DNA of 64,000 bases from Pseudomonas sp. DC1.2 (lineage in GTDB: Bacteria; Pseudomonadota; Gammaproteobacteria; Pseudomonadales; Pseudomonadaceae). The notes below the pieces were generated by a model. That model saw only the letters and a program-made list of their open reading frames with translations, did no database searches and was not told where the DNA came from. Of the stretch, positions 1 through 9,874 are shown piece by piece. Made by a program: the position numbers and the translations under genes. Numbering within the stretch: position 1 is the stretch's first letter; each line of letters starts with the position of its first letter. The stretch spans positions 3,973,001-4,037,000 of the forward strand of contig NZ_CP133782.1 in NCBI RefSeq assembly GCF_034351645.1. The letters are read 5' to 3'.

Positions 1-210
1 CGGATAGGCACTGCCCGGCGGCGCGAAAGCACCTTGAGCGATGTAGATGAACGAGTCAGCCTGAATGCGGAAGTTGTTCACCCGACGGCTGTCACTGTGA
101 TCCAGCAGACCCGCGTCACTCATGTGGTAGCGAACGCCTTCGCCCATATCACTGACATTCATGCAGCCGCCAAGTGCCAAAACGGCCAGCAGCAAAACCA
201 GGCTACGCAT
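1..210 (-). CDS. Putative outer-membrane lipoprotein, 3' part cut by window edge
   Basis: The first 70 codons are visible. They begin MRSLVLLLAVLALGGC, a signal peptide ending in the lipobox LGGC, so Cys16 should be lipidated by signal peptidase II. The mature part begins MNVSDMGEGVRYHMSDAG and I do not recognise its family. The ATG at 208-210 is preceded on its strand by GGAGGGTAGG, a strong ribosome-binding site. The gene lies downstream of moaA on the same strand with a 159-base gap and may be its own unit. The function cannot be judged from this fragment. Confidence 0.75.
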   Translation of the reverse strand, partial: MRSLVLLLAVLALGGCMNVSDMGEGVRYHMSDAGLLDHSDSRRVNNFRIQADSFIYIAQGAFAPPGSAYP

Positions 211-304
211 CCTACCCTCCAAAGACCGGTGACGGAAAACCGGCGAATGGGCGTTAGATGCAGCTTCCACGCCAGCTCATGAACATCAGGATTTTATAGG
301 CCGC

Positions 305-328
305 TTTCGCGAACAGGCTCGCGTCCAA
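305..328. repeat. Degenerate REP-like palindrome
   Basis: This segment (TTCGCGAACAGGCTCGCGTC and a few more bases) closely resembles the extragenic REP consensus common in the fluorescens group, which contains CGCGAGCAGGCTCGC. It lies between the lipoprotein gene and moaA, the usual extragenic position. The match is by eye only. Confidence 0.45.
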
Positions 329-369
329 AGATGAAAGGTGGGAAAGAGCCAGATCGCGGAGAGGGGCTA

Positions 370-1338
370 TCAGCCGCCGATAATTTTCATGATGGTCGCA
401 CCACCGGAGAACGCCACTTCCTGCTTGTCCCCCAGCGCTTTCACCAGCAGTCGCTGCAAAGCCGGCAGCGCTTGGTGACGCGGTTTGTCGAGCAGATCGC
501 CGACATAGTGGCGATTACTCGACGACAGGCAGCCATGCAGCCATCCCGTGGACGACAGCCGCAGCCGCGAGCACGTCCGGCAAAACGGCACACTTTCATT
601 GGCAATCACACCGAAATGCCCCTGCCCCGGAATCTCGTAACGCACCGCGGTGGCATCCACCGGGGCATCAGCTTGCAGGTATTCGTAGCGCTCACCAATC
701 AGGCTCAGCAATTGCTGAAGGCTAACAAACTGCTGCAGAAAGGCGTTGGAGTCACTGGCCAGGTGGCCCATGCGCATCAACTCAATGAAGCGCAGCTCAT
801 AACCTCGCGCCAGACAGTAATCGAGCAACGGCATGACCTGATCAAGGTTCTGCCCGCGCAAGGGCACCATGTTGATCTTGATCTTGATGCCGGCAGCAGC
901 GGCCTGGTCCATACCATCAAGCACGGTAGCCAGATCGCCGCCACGAGCGATGCTACGGAACCCACTGGCGTCCAGGGTATCGAGGGAAACGTTGATGCGC
1001 CGGATACCGGCAGCTAACAGTAGCGGTAGCTTTTTCGCCAGTAACTGACCGTTGGTGGTCAGGCTAATGTCATCAAGCCCCATCTGGCCGACCGCGGTCA
1101 TGAAAGCCTCGAGTTTGGGACTAACCAGCGGTTCGCCGCCGGTGATGCGCAAACGCTCGATACCGGCGGCTTCGATCAAATACGCGACCCCACGCGCCAT
1201 GGCCTCGGCCGACAATTCATCCTGCGCAGCCACCAGCCGCTTGCCGTCAGGCACACAGTAGGTACAGGCGTAATTGCAGGCTGAGGTCAGGCTGATTCGC
1301 AAATTACGAAAACGCCTGCCTTGACGGTCAACGATCAT
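370..1338 (-). CDS. moaA: GTP 3',8-cyclase MoaA (molybdenum cofactor step 1)
   Basis: A 322-residue radical-SAM enzyme that converts GTP to 3',8-cyclo-7,8-dihydro-GTP, the first committed molybdopterin intermediate. The N-terminal SAM cluster motif CNYACTYC gives Cys21, Cys25 and Cys28. The C-terminal substrate-binding cluster is C-x2-C-x13-C (Cys253, Cys256, Cys270). The protein ends in the Gly-Gly pair typical of MoaA and required for catalysis in the family. The length is standard. It stands alone, without moaB/C/D/E beside it, and the other genes are probably elsewhere. A molybdenum hydroxylase operon lies about 19 kb away (20162-24529). A perfect inverted repeat sits 31 bases upstream of the ATG (1369-1400). 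Confidence 0.93.
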   Translation of the reverse strand: MIVDRQGRRFRNLRISLTSACNYACTYCVPDGKRLVAAQDELSAEAMARGVAYLIEAAGIERLRITGGEPLVSPKLEAFMTAVGQMGLDDISLTTNGQLLAKKLPLLLAAGIRRINVSLDTLDASGFRSIARGGDLATVLDGMDQAAAAGIKIKINMVPLRGQNLDQVMPLLDYCLARGYELRFIELMRMGHLASDSNAFLQQFVSLQQLLSLIGERYEYLQADAPVDATAVRYEIPGQGHFGVIANESVPFCRTCSRLRLSSTGWLHGCLSSSNRHYVGDLLDKPRHQALPALQRLLVKALGDKQEVAFSGGATIMKIIGG

Positions 1339-1368
1339 GAATCACTCCGGCAGAATAAGTTTCGGACC

Positions 1369-1400
1369 GCCAAAACTTGACTCACAAATCAAGTTTTGGC
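1369..1400. promoter_or_regulatory. Perfect 12-bp inverted repeat upstream of moaA
   Basis: The arms GCCAAAACTTGA (1369-1380) and TCAAGTTTTGGC (1389-1400) are perfect complements around an 8-base loop. The repeat lies in the 141-base gap between the TetR gene and moaA. Neither side has a T-run, so it is not a classical intrinsic terminator. It could be an operator for the adjacent TetR regulator, or a hairpin in the moaA leader. The dyad is seen directly; the role is inference. Confidence 0.5.
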
Positions 1401-1479
1401 AAGGCCTAAGCCCGAGTATATTACTGCGGTACTGCGTCATGTAGCGAAATCATGGCGCAATGATGCGAACTGTAGGGAT

Positions 1480-2118
1480 TCAGCTGCTGGGCGTATCGGT
1501 ATCGCGCTTGCGCTTGTTGCCCATGCGCACGCCAATGTCCATCAGGAACTGGAAGAAACCTTCCTGATCTTCCAGCACATTGCTCCAGAACGGCGAGTGA
1601 TATAGCGCCACGGCGCCATGCACCAGCGCCCAGGACGCGCAGTAATGGAAATAGGGCGGCACGTCTTCAAGCTTGCCTTCGCTGATCCTGCCTTTGATCA
1701 GCAGGGTCAGGCGTTCGAAGTTCGAGGCACGGATCTTGTGCAGTTCCTCGACCATCTCCGGCACCTGATTACCTTTGACCACCTTCTCTTCCAGGCGATC
1801 AAACAAGCGGTAGCGTTGCGGGTCACGCATGCGGAATTCGAAGTAGGCCCGGGACAGCGCCTCCTTGTCCTTATCGACATCAGCCGAATGCAGCAACTCG
1901 TTCAAATCACGCTCGTAATCGAGCATCAGGCGCAGGTAGATCTCCGCCTTGGATTTGAAGTGCTTATAGATCGTGCCTTTGCCGATACCGACGGCATCAG
2001 CAATCATCTCAACGGTGACACTGTCTTCACCTTGGTCGAGGAACAGCTTGAGCGCGGTATCGAGAATTTCTTGCTCGCGGCGACGAAACTCACGGACCTT
2101 ACGAGGTTCTTTATGCAT
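1480..2118 (-). CDS. TetR/AcrR family transcriptional regulator
   Basis: A 212-residue one-component regulator. The N-terminal helix-turn-helix spans about residues 12-58 (REQEILDTALKLFLDQGEDS, then a recognition helix ending GKGTIYKHFKSKAEIYLRL), the canonical TetR_N pattern. The rest is an all-helical ligand/dimer domain that cannot be assigned a ligand. The position between moaA and rgsA/tatD matches PAO1 PA2957. The ATG has no strong ribosome-binding site. Candidate binding sites are the dyad at 1369-1400 and its own upstream region. Confidence 0.88.
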   Translation of the reverse strand: MHKEPRKVREFRRREQEILDTALKLFLDQGEDSVTVEMIADAVGIGKGTIYKHFKSKAEIYLRLMLDYERDLNELLHSADVDKDKEALSRAYFEFRMRDPQRYRLFDRLEEKVVKGNQVPEMVEELHKIRASNFERLTLLIKGRISEGKLEDVPPYFHYCASWALVHGAVALYHSPFWSNVLEDQEGFFQFLMDIGVRMGNKRKRDTDTPSS

Positions 2119-2319
2119 AAGAAAAGGTCTGTAGGGGTCAAAATTCGAAGCCGCGTATTATGCCTAACTTGCGCAAAAATGCACGGATCATCCGAGCATA
2201 TCTGTGTTTCTTGATGAAATCGCGCAGGCTCGGCGCTTGATGAGAACTCAACCGAAGCGGCCGTATTCCAAATATGTTTAAAAACCACGGCGGCTAAACT
2301 GGACTCGCCGCGATACTGA

Positions 2320-2330
2320 TCAATACTTGA
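2320..2330 (+). promoter_or_regulatory. Sigma-S type -10 element of rgsA
   Basis: TCAATACTTGA matches the RpoS extended -10 consensus KCTAYRCTTAA at 9 of 11 positions and has no good TTGACA partner upstream, as expected for a stationary-phase promoter. It predicts transcription starting near 2337 on the plus strand. Confidence 0.6.
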
Positions 2331-2336
2331 ACTGTC

Positions 2337-2451
2337 GGCGAAGCATCTCCCCCAAGTGTCGCGCCGACAAAGGTACCGAGGGACCGCGTGCCTTTGTTTT
2401 ACTCCTAATGGTCTTAACCCGGATTCACCCCCCAGAACCCGGGTTTTTTTT
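2337..2451 (+). ncRNA. rgsA: RgsA (P16) small RNA
   Basis: A structured non-coding transcript of about 115 nt, close to the ~120 nt known for RgsA. Three hairpins are visible. The first has arms GTCGGCG (2333-2339) and CGCCGAC (2362-2368). The second has arms AAAGGTAC and GTGCCTTT, followed by an unpaired TTTACTCCTAATGG. The third is a terminal hairpin AACCCGG/CCGGGTT with an 8-T run. An RpoS-type -10 lies just upstream. The position next to tatD equals PAO1 PA2958.1, the rgsA locus. RgsA is known as an RpoS- and GacA-dependent sRNA linked to oxidative stress, and acpP and fis have been reported as targets. The single-stranded segment at 2391-2411 is almost fully complementary to the acpP ribosome-binding site in this window. 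Confidence 0.82.
2416..2451 (+). terminator. Intrinsic terminator of rgsA
   Basis: Stem AACCCGG (2416-2422) with CCGGGTT (2439-2445), followed by T residues to 2451. The orientation is plus strand, so it belongs to rgsA and not to the minus-strand genes on either side. Confidence 0.85.
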
Positions 2452-2460
2452 GCCTGCGAT

Positions 2461-3246
2461 TCAACCTTTCACATGTGCCAATGAAAACAATCGCTTGAAG
2501 TTCTCTGTCGTCTGCTCGGCAAAGCGCTCGTAGGACTCACCGCGCAACATCGCCAGGAACTCCGCCACTTCACGCACGTACTGCGGCAGGTTCGGCTTGC
2601 CACGGTACGGAATCGGCGCCAGGTACGGTGAGTCAGTCTCCACCAACAAACGATCAGCGGGTACCTTGCTAGCGACATCACGCAAGGCATCGGCATTGCG
2701 AAACGTGACAATCCCGGACAGGGAAATGTAATACCCCATGTCCAGCGCAGCCTTGGCCATGTCCCAATCTTCGGTGAAACAATGCAACACACCGGCCTGC
2801 GGCAGCGCCGCCTCACGCAGCAGGGCCAAAGTATCGGCCCTGGCGCCACGGGTGTGGATGATCACCGGTTTGCCAGTCTGCTGAGCCGCCTGCAAGTGCA
2901 GACGAAACGACGCCTGCTGCAATTCGGCAGCTTCTGGCTCGTAGTGGTAGTCCAGGCCTGTTTCTCCGATTGCCACCACCCGCGGGTGATCCAGCTCACG
3001 CAACAGCCAGTCCAACGCTGGCGCGGCGCCCGGCTGTACATCCAGCGGGTGAACGCCGACGGAACAATCGACGTCCTCATACCGCTCGGCCAGCGCTTTG
3101 ACGTCGGCGGCATTTTCCACGCTGACCCCGATGCACAGGAAATGCCCGACGCCACGCGCGCGCGCCGCATCCAGGGCAGCATCCAGAGAGCCGTCATGGG
3201 CGGCGAGATCGAGGCGGTCAAGGTGACAATGGGAATCTACGAGCAT
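2461..3246 (-). CDS. tatD: TatD-family metal-dependent hydrolase/DNase
   Basis: A 261-residue TIM-barrel hydrolase of the TatD family, magnesium-dependent 3'-5' exonucleases. The first metal-ligand motif DSHCHLD gives His6 and His8. The family signatures GETGLDY, VIIHTRGA and VLHCFT follow, and TDSPYLAP lies near the C-terminus. It is the last gene of the minus-strand chain tmk-holB-pilZ-tatD, 15 bases after the pilZ stop, the same order as PAO1 PA2959-PA2962. There is no clear ribosome-binding site, so it may be translationally coupled to pilZ. Confidence 0.92.
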   Translation of the reverse strand: MLVDSHCHLDRLDLAAHDGSLDAALDAARARGVGHFLCIGVSVENAADVKALAERYEDVDCSVGVHPLDVQPGAAPALDWLLRELDHPRVVAIGETGLDYHYEPEAAELQQASFRLHLQAAQQTGKPVIIHTRGARADTLALLREAALPQAGVLHCFTEDWDMAKAALDMGYYISLSGIVTFRNADALRDVASKVPADRLLVETDSPYLAPIPYRGKPNLPQYVREVAEFLAMLRGESYERFAEQTTENFKRLFSLAHVKG

Positions 3247-3261
3247 AAAAAGGGCGGCTAC

Positions 3262-3618
3262 TTACATCGTATGAGTGGGACGGTCGGACTTCAGGGCTCC
3301 GGCCAAGTGGGTTTCGATGCGACTGCGGGCGGTGTTGTCACCGTCATTGAACTGCACACCGACGCCAGCCGCACGGTTACCTTGAGCACCTTTGGGCGTA
3401 ATCCAGGCAACTTTGCCGGCGACGGGGATTTTCTCGGCCTCGTCCATCAGGCTCAGCAGCATGAACACCTCGTCGCCCAACTTGTAGCTCTTGTTGGTCG
3501 GGATGAACAGGCCACCGTTTTTGATGAACGGCATGTAAGCGGCGTAAAGCACTGATTTGTCCTTGATGGTCAAGGACAAAATGCCATTGCGCGGCCCCGG
3601 ATTGACGGGTTCATTCAT
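3262..3618 (-). CDS. pilZ: Type IV pilus assembly protein PilZ
   Basis: A 118-residue single-domain PilZ protein required for type IV pilus biogenesis in Pseudomonas. In that system it acts with FimX and PilB. It carries the family blocks ILSLTIKDKSVLYAAYMPFI and AGKVAWITPKGAQGNRAAG. Like the founding PilZ, it lacks the Arg-x3-Arg c-di-GMP motif at the N-terminus, so it probably does not bind c-di-GMP itself. An in-frame ATG four codons upstream exists, but GGAGG sits five bases before the ATG at 3616-3618. That start gives the same 118-residue length as the P. aeruginosa protein. It lies between holB and tatD. Confidence 0.92.
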   Translation of the reverse strand: MNEPVNPGPRNGILSLTIKDKSVLYAAYMPFIKNGGLFIPTNKSYKLGDEVFMLLSLMDEAEKIPVAGKVAWITPKGAQGNRAAGVGVQFNDGDNTARSRIETHLAGALKSDRPTHTM

Positions 3619-3660
3619 GCTCACCTCCATTGCGGATGATCAGAGTTTAGGCTCAGACGA

Positions 3661-5284
<1,624 letters not shown>

Positions 5285-5294
5285 TTAGTCAGAG

Positions 5295-6515
5295 TCATTG
5301 CGGGCTTTGCGGCACGGGTGCGGGCGCGGCGTCTTTCGGCGCAACGGGCGGCGAAGTTTCCGGGGCTGACGAAGGTGCGGGCGCAGGTTCTTGCGCTGGC
5401 ACCTGCGGCAGCATATCGGGTGCCGTGTCCGGGGACGCCGCTGGAATCGCTGCCTTGGCTTGCGGCACCACGGGCGTATTGGCCGGGGCAGGGCTTGAGC
5501 GGTAATCGGCACGGCGTTTCAGCTGAAACTCGCGTACCGCCGTATTGTGAGCGTCGAGGTCATCGGAGAACACATGGCTACCATCGCCTCGCGCCACAAA
5601 ATACAGACTGTTGCCCGCCACCGGATTGAGTGCCGCATGGATCGCCTCGCGGCCGACCATCGCAATCGGCGTCGGCGGCAACCCTGAAATTACGTAGGTG
5701 TTATACGGCGTCGCTTCCTTGAGATGCGCGCGGGTCAATTTGCCCTGATAACGATCACCCAGACCATAAATCACCGTCGGGTCAGTTTGCAGCAACATGC
5801 CCATCGCCAGCCGCCTCACAAAAACGCCGGCGATTTGCCCACGCTCCTGCGGCACGCCTGTCTCTTTCTCTACCAACGAGGCCATGATCAACGCTTGATA
5901 GGGCTCGGTGTACGGCACGTCTGCGGCACGCTTGTCCCACTCTTTGACGAGCACTTCATCGAGGCGATCGTAGGCCTTCTTCAGCAGTTCAGCGTCGGAC
6001 ATGCCACGCACAAAGCTGTAGGTGTCCGGAAAGAAGCGCCCCTCCGGGAAAACCCCGGCATGGCCGAGCTTATCCATCACCTGACTGTCGCTCAAACCGC
6101 TCAGTGTTTGTTTGAGCTTGTCATCCTTGGCCAGCGCTGCACGGACCTGATGAAAATTCCAGCCCTCGACCAGAGTCACGTTGTACTGGACCACTTCACC
6201 ACGCTTCCACAGACCGATCAGACCCTCCACGGTCATGCCGGGAAGCATGCGGTATTCACCACTATGGATCGGCGTGCCTGCCAGATTGAAGCGCCAATAA
6301 AGGCGTAACCAGAAGGCGTCCTTGATCACACCGTCGCTTTCAAGTCGGATGAAGGTGCCAATCGGCGTTGAGCCTTTGGACACGTCCAGCAGTTCTTCCT
6401 GGGTGATATTCAGCGACTGTTCCAACGCCGAATGAATTTTCCAGTCCGAAGCGCCTAACAGTAATCCGGCCAGAACCAGGCCGGTTTCCAGCAGCAGCAA
6501 GAGTTTACGTCTCAC
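5295..6515 (-). CDS. mltG: Endolytic murein transglycosylase MltG (YceG)
   Basis: A 406-residue inner-membrane enzyme that cleaves nascent glycan strands and is thought to terminate peptidoglycan polymerisation. One N-terminal membrane anchor (about residues 4-22, RKLLLLLETGLVLAGLLLG) precedes a LysM-like part and the YceG catalytic core with ASLVEKETG (catalytic Glu), QTDPTVIYG and ATPYNTY. The C-terminal ~75 residues are a low-complexity Pro/Ala tail beyond the family core and presumably periplasmic. The start is GTG, three bases after the pabC stop. Confidence 0.92.
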   Translation of the reverse strand: MRRKLLLLLETGLVLAGLLLGASDWKIHSALEQSLNITQEELLDVSKGSTPIGTFIRLESDGVIKDAFWLRLYWRFNLAGTPIHSGEYRMLPGMTVEGLIGLWKRGEVVQYNVTLVEGWNFHQVRAALAKDDKLKQTLSGLSDSQVMDKLGHAGVFPEGRFFPDTYSFVRGMSDAELLKKAYDRLDEVLVKEWDKRAADVPYTEPYQALIMASLVEKETGVPQERGQIAGVFVRRLAMGMLLQTDPTVIYGLGDRYQGKLTRAHLKEATPYNTYVISGLPPTPIAMVGREAIHAALNPVAGNSLYFVARGDGSHVFSDDLDAHNTAVREFQLKRRADYRSSPAPANTPVVPQAKAAIPAASPDTAPDMLPQVPAQEPAPAPSSAPETSPPVAPKDAAPAPVPQSPQ

Positions 6516-6518
6516 GTA

Positions 6519-7334
6519 TCAAGCATCCAGTAGCGCGCGGGCAATGACTTGGAGTTTACGGGTGAGCGGGCCAACCGGCCAGCTCAGTGCTGCATAGGCG
6601 CGCACCGGCCAAACGCCATACACGCTGTTGCAAACAAAAACTTCATCGGCCCATTGCAGCTGTTCAAGGGTAATGTCGGTGATTTGCGTGGTAATTCCCG
6701 ATGACTCGGCTTGAAACAATAATTCAGCGCGCATGACACCAGCCACACCGCAGCGCTTGAGATCGGCGGTGGTCAGCACACCGTTGCGCACCAGGAATAA
6801 ATTACTGTAAACGCCCTCGATGACGCGCCCGGCCTGATCCAGCATCAAACCTTCGGCATGATCGCAATCCCGCCATTCGGAGCGTGCGATGACCTGCTCC
6901 AGACGATTCAGATGCTTGAGGCCCGCAAGCAATGGCTGATGGGAAAGCCGTGTCGCACAAGGGAAAAGGCGCACGCCTTGCTCAGCGTTGTCAGGAGGAT
7001 AAAGCGCAGGGGGATTACCGATAAAAATGCGTCGGGCCGCCGCCGATGGGTCGGGCGCGTAACCGCGCAGACTATCGCCGCGAGTGACGATAAGTTTGAG
7101 CACCCCTGCACCCATATTTTGGGCATAGGCCTGCAGCTCAGCGCCTAACGCCACCCAATCGACATTGATCGCCAATCGTTTGCAGCCTAACGCCAAGCGC
7201 TGCAAATGACGCTCCAGCAGCACTGGAGAACCGTCGCGCACAGCAATCGTCTCGAACAGACCATCACCGTAAGCCAGGCCGCGATCCTTCAGCGACAAAG
7301 CGTCGGCTGGCTGACCGTCGACCCAGCTGTCCAT
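6519..7334 (-). CDS. pabC: Aminodeoxychorismate lyase
   Basis: A 271-residue PLP fold-type IV enzyme that releases pyruvate from 4-amino-4-deoxychorismate to give p-aminobenzoate for folate. Motifs include GDGLFETI near the N-terminus, the PLP lysine in LAGLKHLNRLEQVIAR, and EGVYSNLFLV. The ATG overlaps the fabF stop by one base (TGATG), indicating translational coupling. It links folate synthesis to the fatty-acid operon as in other gammaproteobacteria. Confidence 0.92.
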   Translation of the reverse strand: MDSWVDGQPADALSLKDRGLAYGDGLFETIAVRDGSPVLLERHLQRLALGCKRLAINVDWVALGAELQAYAQNMGAGVLKLIVTRGDSLRGYAPDPSAAARRIFIGNPPALYPPDNAEQGVRLFPCATRLSHQPLLAGLKHLNRLEQVIARSEWRDCDHAEGLMLDQAGRVIEGVYSNLFLVRNGVLTTADLKRCGVAGVMRAELLFQAESSGITTQITDITLEQLQWADEVFVCNSVYGVWPVRAYAALSWPVGPLTRKLQVIARALLDA

Positions 7335-8578
7335 CAGCCTGCGAACCGACGAAACACCAGCGAGCCGTTGGTTCCGCCAAACCCGAAGGAGTTGGACAAC
7401 ACCACATCAATAGCCATGTTGCGCGCGGTATGCGGCACGAAGTCGAGGTCGCAACCTTCGTCCGGCTCATCCAGATTGATGGTCGCGGGAGCAACCTGAC
7501 TGTTGATCGCCAGCACACTGAAGATAGCCTCGACCGCGCCCGCCGCACCCAACAGGTGGCCGGTCATTGACTTCGTCGAACTGACCGCCAGCTTGTAAGC
7601 GTGATCACCAAACACCGACTTGATTGCACAGGATTCGGCGAGGTCACCCGCCGAGGTCGATGTACCGTGAGCATTGACGTATTGGACTTGATCGCCATTG
7701 ATCCTGGCGTCGCGCAAAGCATTGGTGATGCAGCGCGCAGCACCGGCACCATCGGCCGGTGGCGACGTCATGTGGTAGGCATCGCCACTGGTGCCGAAAC
7801 CAATCAGCTCGGCGTAAATAGTCGCGCCGCGAGCCTTGGCATGCTCCAGCTCTTCGAGCACCAGCGCACCAGCGCCGTCGGAGAGTACAAAACCATCACG
7901 CCCCTTGTCCCACGGACGGCTGGCGCGGGTGGGCTCGTCGTTACGGGTAGACAACGCGCGGGAGGCACCAAAGCCCCCCATGCCCAAACCGCAAGCCGCC
8001 ATCTCGGCGCCGCCGGCAATCATTACGTCAGCTTCGTCGTACATGATGTTGCGGGCTGCCATGCCAATACAGTGCGTACCGGTGGTACACGCGGTGGAGA
8101 TGGCGTAGTTAGGTCCCTGTGCCCCCAAGTGGATGGACAGGAAACCGGAAATCATATTGATGATCGAGCCAGGCACGAAGAACGGTGAAATTCGACGGGG
8201 GCCAGAATCATGCAGCGTGCGGGCGGTTTCCTCGATATTGGTCAAACCGCCAATACCCGACCCCATCGCCACGCCAATGCGCTCACGGTTGGCGTCAGTG
8301 ACTTCCAGACCGGAATTACGCACCGCCTGAAACCCTGCGGCCAGACCGTATTGAATAAACAGGTCGAGCTTTCGAGCCTCCTTGACCGACAGGTATTCCT
8401 CGACATTGAAGCCCTTTACCGAGCCGCCAAAACGGGTGGAATAGGCAGAAAGGTCGGTGTGTTCGATCAGACCAATGCCACTGCGGCCAGCCAGAATGCC
8501 CTGCCAACTGCTCGGCACATCCGTGCCCAGTGGCGACAACATACCCATACCGGTGACTACGACGCGTCTACGCGACAC
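7334..8578 (-). CDS. fabF: Beta-ketoacyl-ACP synthase II
   Basis: A 414-residue condensing enzyme that elongates acyl-ACP with malonyl-ACP and is important for temperature control of cis-vaccenate. The catalytic Cys lies in [10 protein letters not shown], and the two His residues lie in [11 protein letters not shown] and [13 protein letters not shown] chose the GTG at 8576-8578, with AAGGAG a few bases upstream, over an in-frame codon 11 codons earlier. This gives the [19 protein letters not shown]-terminus and exactly 414 residues. A strong hairpin terminator separates it from acpP (8623-8657), so its level can be set below that of acpP. Confidence 0.95.
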   Translation of the reverse strand: MSRRRVVVTGMGMLSPLGTDVPSSWQGILAGRSGIGLIEHTDLSAYSTRFGGSVKGFNVEEYLSVKEARKLDLFIQYGLAAGFQAVRNSGLEVTDANRERIGVAMGSGIGGLTNIEETARTLHDSGPRRISPFFVPGSIINMISGFLSIHLGAQGPNYAISTACTTGTHCIGMAARNIMYDEADVMIAGGAEMAACGLGMGGFGASRALSTRNDEPTRASRPWDKGRDGFVLSDGAGALVLEELEHAKARGATIYAELIGFGTSGDAYHMTSPPADGAGAARCITNALRDARINGDQVQYVNAHGTSTSAGDLAESCAIKSVFGDHAYKLAVSSTKSMTGHLLGAAGAVEAIFSVLAINSQVAPATINLDEPDEGCDLDFVPHTARNMAIDVVLSNSFGFGGTNGSLVFRRFAG

Positions 8579-8622
8579 AGCACTCTCCTTTTTCAAATGA
8601 CGATTTTGCATCAGACCTAAAG

Positions 8623-8657
8623 AAAAAACCGCACGCCATGATGGCAGTGCGGTTTTT
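8623..8657 (-). terminator. Intercistronic terminator between acpP and fabF
   Basis: AAAAACCGCAC (8624-8634) pairs with GTGCGGTTTTT (8647-8657), and an inner GCCA/TGGC extends the stem. On the minus strand it ends in a T-run, so most acpP transcripts should stop here and only read-through reaches fabF and pabC. Confidence 0.8.
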
Positions 8658-8686
8658 CCATGACAGCAAGCAACGATTACAAGCTA

Positions 8687-8923
8687 TTAAGCCTGGTGGT
8701 TAGTAACGTAATCGATTGCAGCTTGTACAGTAGTGATCTTCTCAGCTTCTTCGTCAGGGATTTCGGTCTCGAATTCCTCTTCCAGAGCCATCACCAGCTC
8801 AACGGTGTCAAGGGAGTCGGCACCTAGGTCTTCAACGAAGGAAGCAGTGTTAACCACTTCTTCGTCTTTAACACCCAGTTGCTCAGCAACGATTTTCTTG
8901 ACGCGCTCTTCGATGGTGCTCAT
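8687..8923 (-). CDS. acpP: Acyl carrier protein
   Basis: The 78-residue acidic carrier that holds acyl chains on a 4'-phosphopantetheine arm during fatty-acid synthesis. The attachment Ser lies in [18 protein letters not shown], the invariant ACP signature. The leader of about 46 nt holds AGGAG, and its sequence at 8925-8945 is almost the exact complement of a loop in the RgsA sRNA encoded at 2337-2451. The gene has its own promoter (8976-9003) and a terminator after it, fitting its need for very high expression. Confidence 0.97.
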   Translation of the reverse strand: MSTIEERVKKIVAEQLGVKDEEVVNTASFVEDLGADSLDTVELVMALEEEFETEIPDEEAEKITTVQAAIDYVTNHQA

Positions 8924-8924
8924 A

Positions 8925-8945
8925 CCTTGTTTTCACTCCTAATGG
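8925..8945 (-). promoter_or_regulatory. Predicted RgsA pairing site over the acpP ribosome-binding site
   Basis: In mRNA sense the segment contains CCATTAGGAGT followed by GAAAACAAGG. RgsA positions 2391-2411 carry its complement, with 11 contiguous pairs over the AGGAG and 7 or more pairs after a one-base bulge. Pairing would cover the Shine-Dalgarno sequence and should repress translation. The complementarity is seen directly; acpP is a reported RgsA target in P. aeruginosa. Confidence 0.75.
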
Positions 8946-8975
8946 ACAAATTCAGGCAGCTGGCCGGTGGGTAAG

Positions 8976-9003
8976 TGTATAGAAAGACTTTTCAGCTTTT
9001 CAA
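8976..9003 (-). promoter_or_regulatory. Sigma-70 promoter of acpP
   Basis: TTGAAA (8998-9003) and TATACA (8976-8981) read on the minus strand, separated by 16 bp. The start should fall near 8969, giving a leader of about 46 nt. It lies in the 191-base fabG-acpP gap. Confidence 0.7.
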
Positions 9004-9114
9004 CTGAAAGCTTCACTCCTCAAACCCTGCGACCCTCTGCCTATAAATAGATTGCAGCTTTATAACGGATTTTAGACAGCTCGTATGACATTTTTTTGAA
9101 GCGATCCGTCACAT

Positions 9115-9858
9115 TTAACTCATGTACATCCCGCCGTTTACCGGGATTGTAGCCCCAGTAACGTATGCCGCACCGTCGGATGCAAGAAAAGCGACCACCG
9201 ATGCGATCTCTTGAGCTTGCCCCAGACGGCCCAGCGGAATCTGCGTTTGCAAGGCTTCACGCTGCGCCTCGGGCAGTTCGCGGGTCATATCGGTGTCGAT
9301 GAACCCTGGGGCCACCGAGTTTACCGTAATGGAACGCGAACCGACCTCACGCGCCAATGCACGGCTGAAACCTTCCAGGCCGGCCTTGGCGGCGGCGTAG
9401 TTTACTTGGCCTGCGTTGCCCATGGCACCCACTACCGAGCCAATACTGATAATTCGTCCCCAACGGGCCTTGGTCATACCACGCAAAACACCCTTGGACA
9501 GGCGGAACAGACTGTTCAAGTTGGTATCGACGACATCATGCCATTCGTCATCTTTCATGCGCATCATCAGGTTATCGCGGGTGATACCGGCATTGTTGAC
9601 CAGGATCGCCGGCGCCCCGAATTGTGCCTGGATGCTCGCCAACACCGCTGCCACGGACTCGTCACTCGTGACATTGAGTTCCAGCCCCGTGCCTTCGATA
9701 CCCTGTTCTTTCAGGGTAGCGGCGATTTTCTCGGCACCTGAGGCAGAGGTAGCGGTGCCAATAACGATGGCGCCCTGACGACCCAGCTCCAGAGCAATAG
9801 CCTGGCCGATGCCACGGCTCGCGCCGGTGACCAATGCAACTTTACCTTGCAGACTCAT
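9115..9858 (-). CDS. fabG: 3-oxoacyl-ACP reductase
   Basis: A 247-residue NADPH-dependent short-chain reductase that reduces 3-ketoacyl-ACP in each elongation cycle. It has the Rossmann motif TGASRGIGQAIA, the NNAG block (LVNNAGITRDN), the catalytic Ser in ISIGSVVG and Tyr/Lys in YAAAKAG. The length and the ITRDNLMMRM element are specific for true FabG, not a generic SDR. It lies 16 bases after fabD and 191 bases before acpP. Confidence 0.96.
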   Translation of the reverse strand: MSLQGKVALVTGASRGIGQAIALELGRQGAIVIGTATSASGAEKIAATLKEQGIEGTGLELNVTSDESVAAVLASIQAQFGAPAILVNNAGITRDNLMMRMKDDEWHDVVDTNLNSLFRLSKGVLRGMTKARWGRIISIGSVVGAMGNAGQVNYAAAKAGLEGFSRALAREVGSRSITVNSVAPGFIDTDMTRELPEAQREALQTQIPLGRLGQAQEIASVVAFLASDGAAYVTGATIPVNGGMYMS

Positions 9859-9874
9859 GCAAGCTTCTCCTGGT

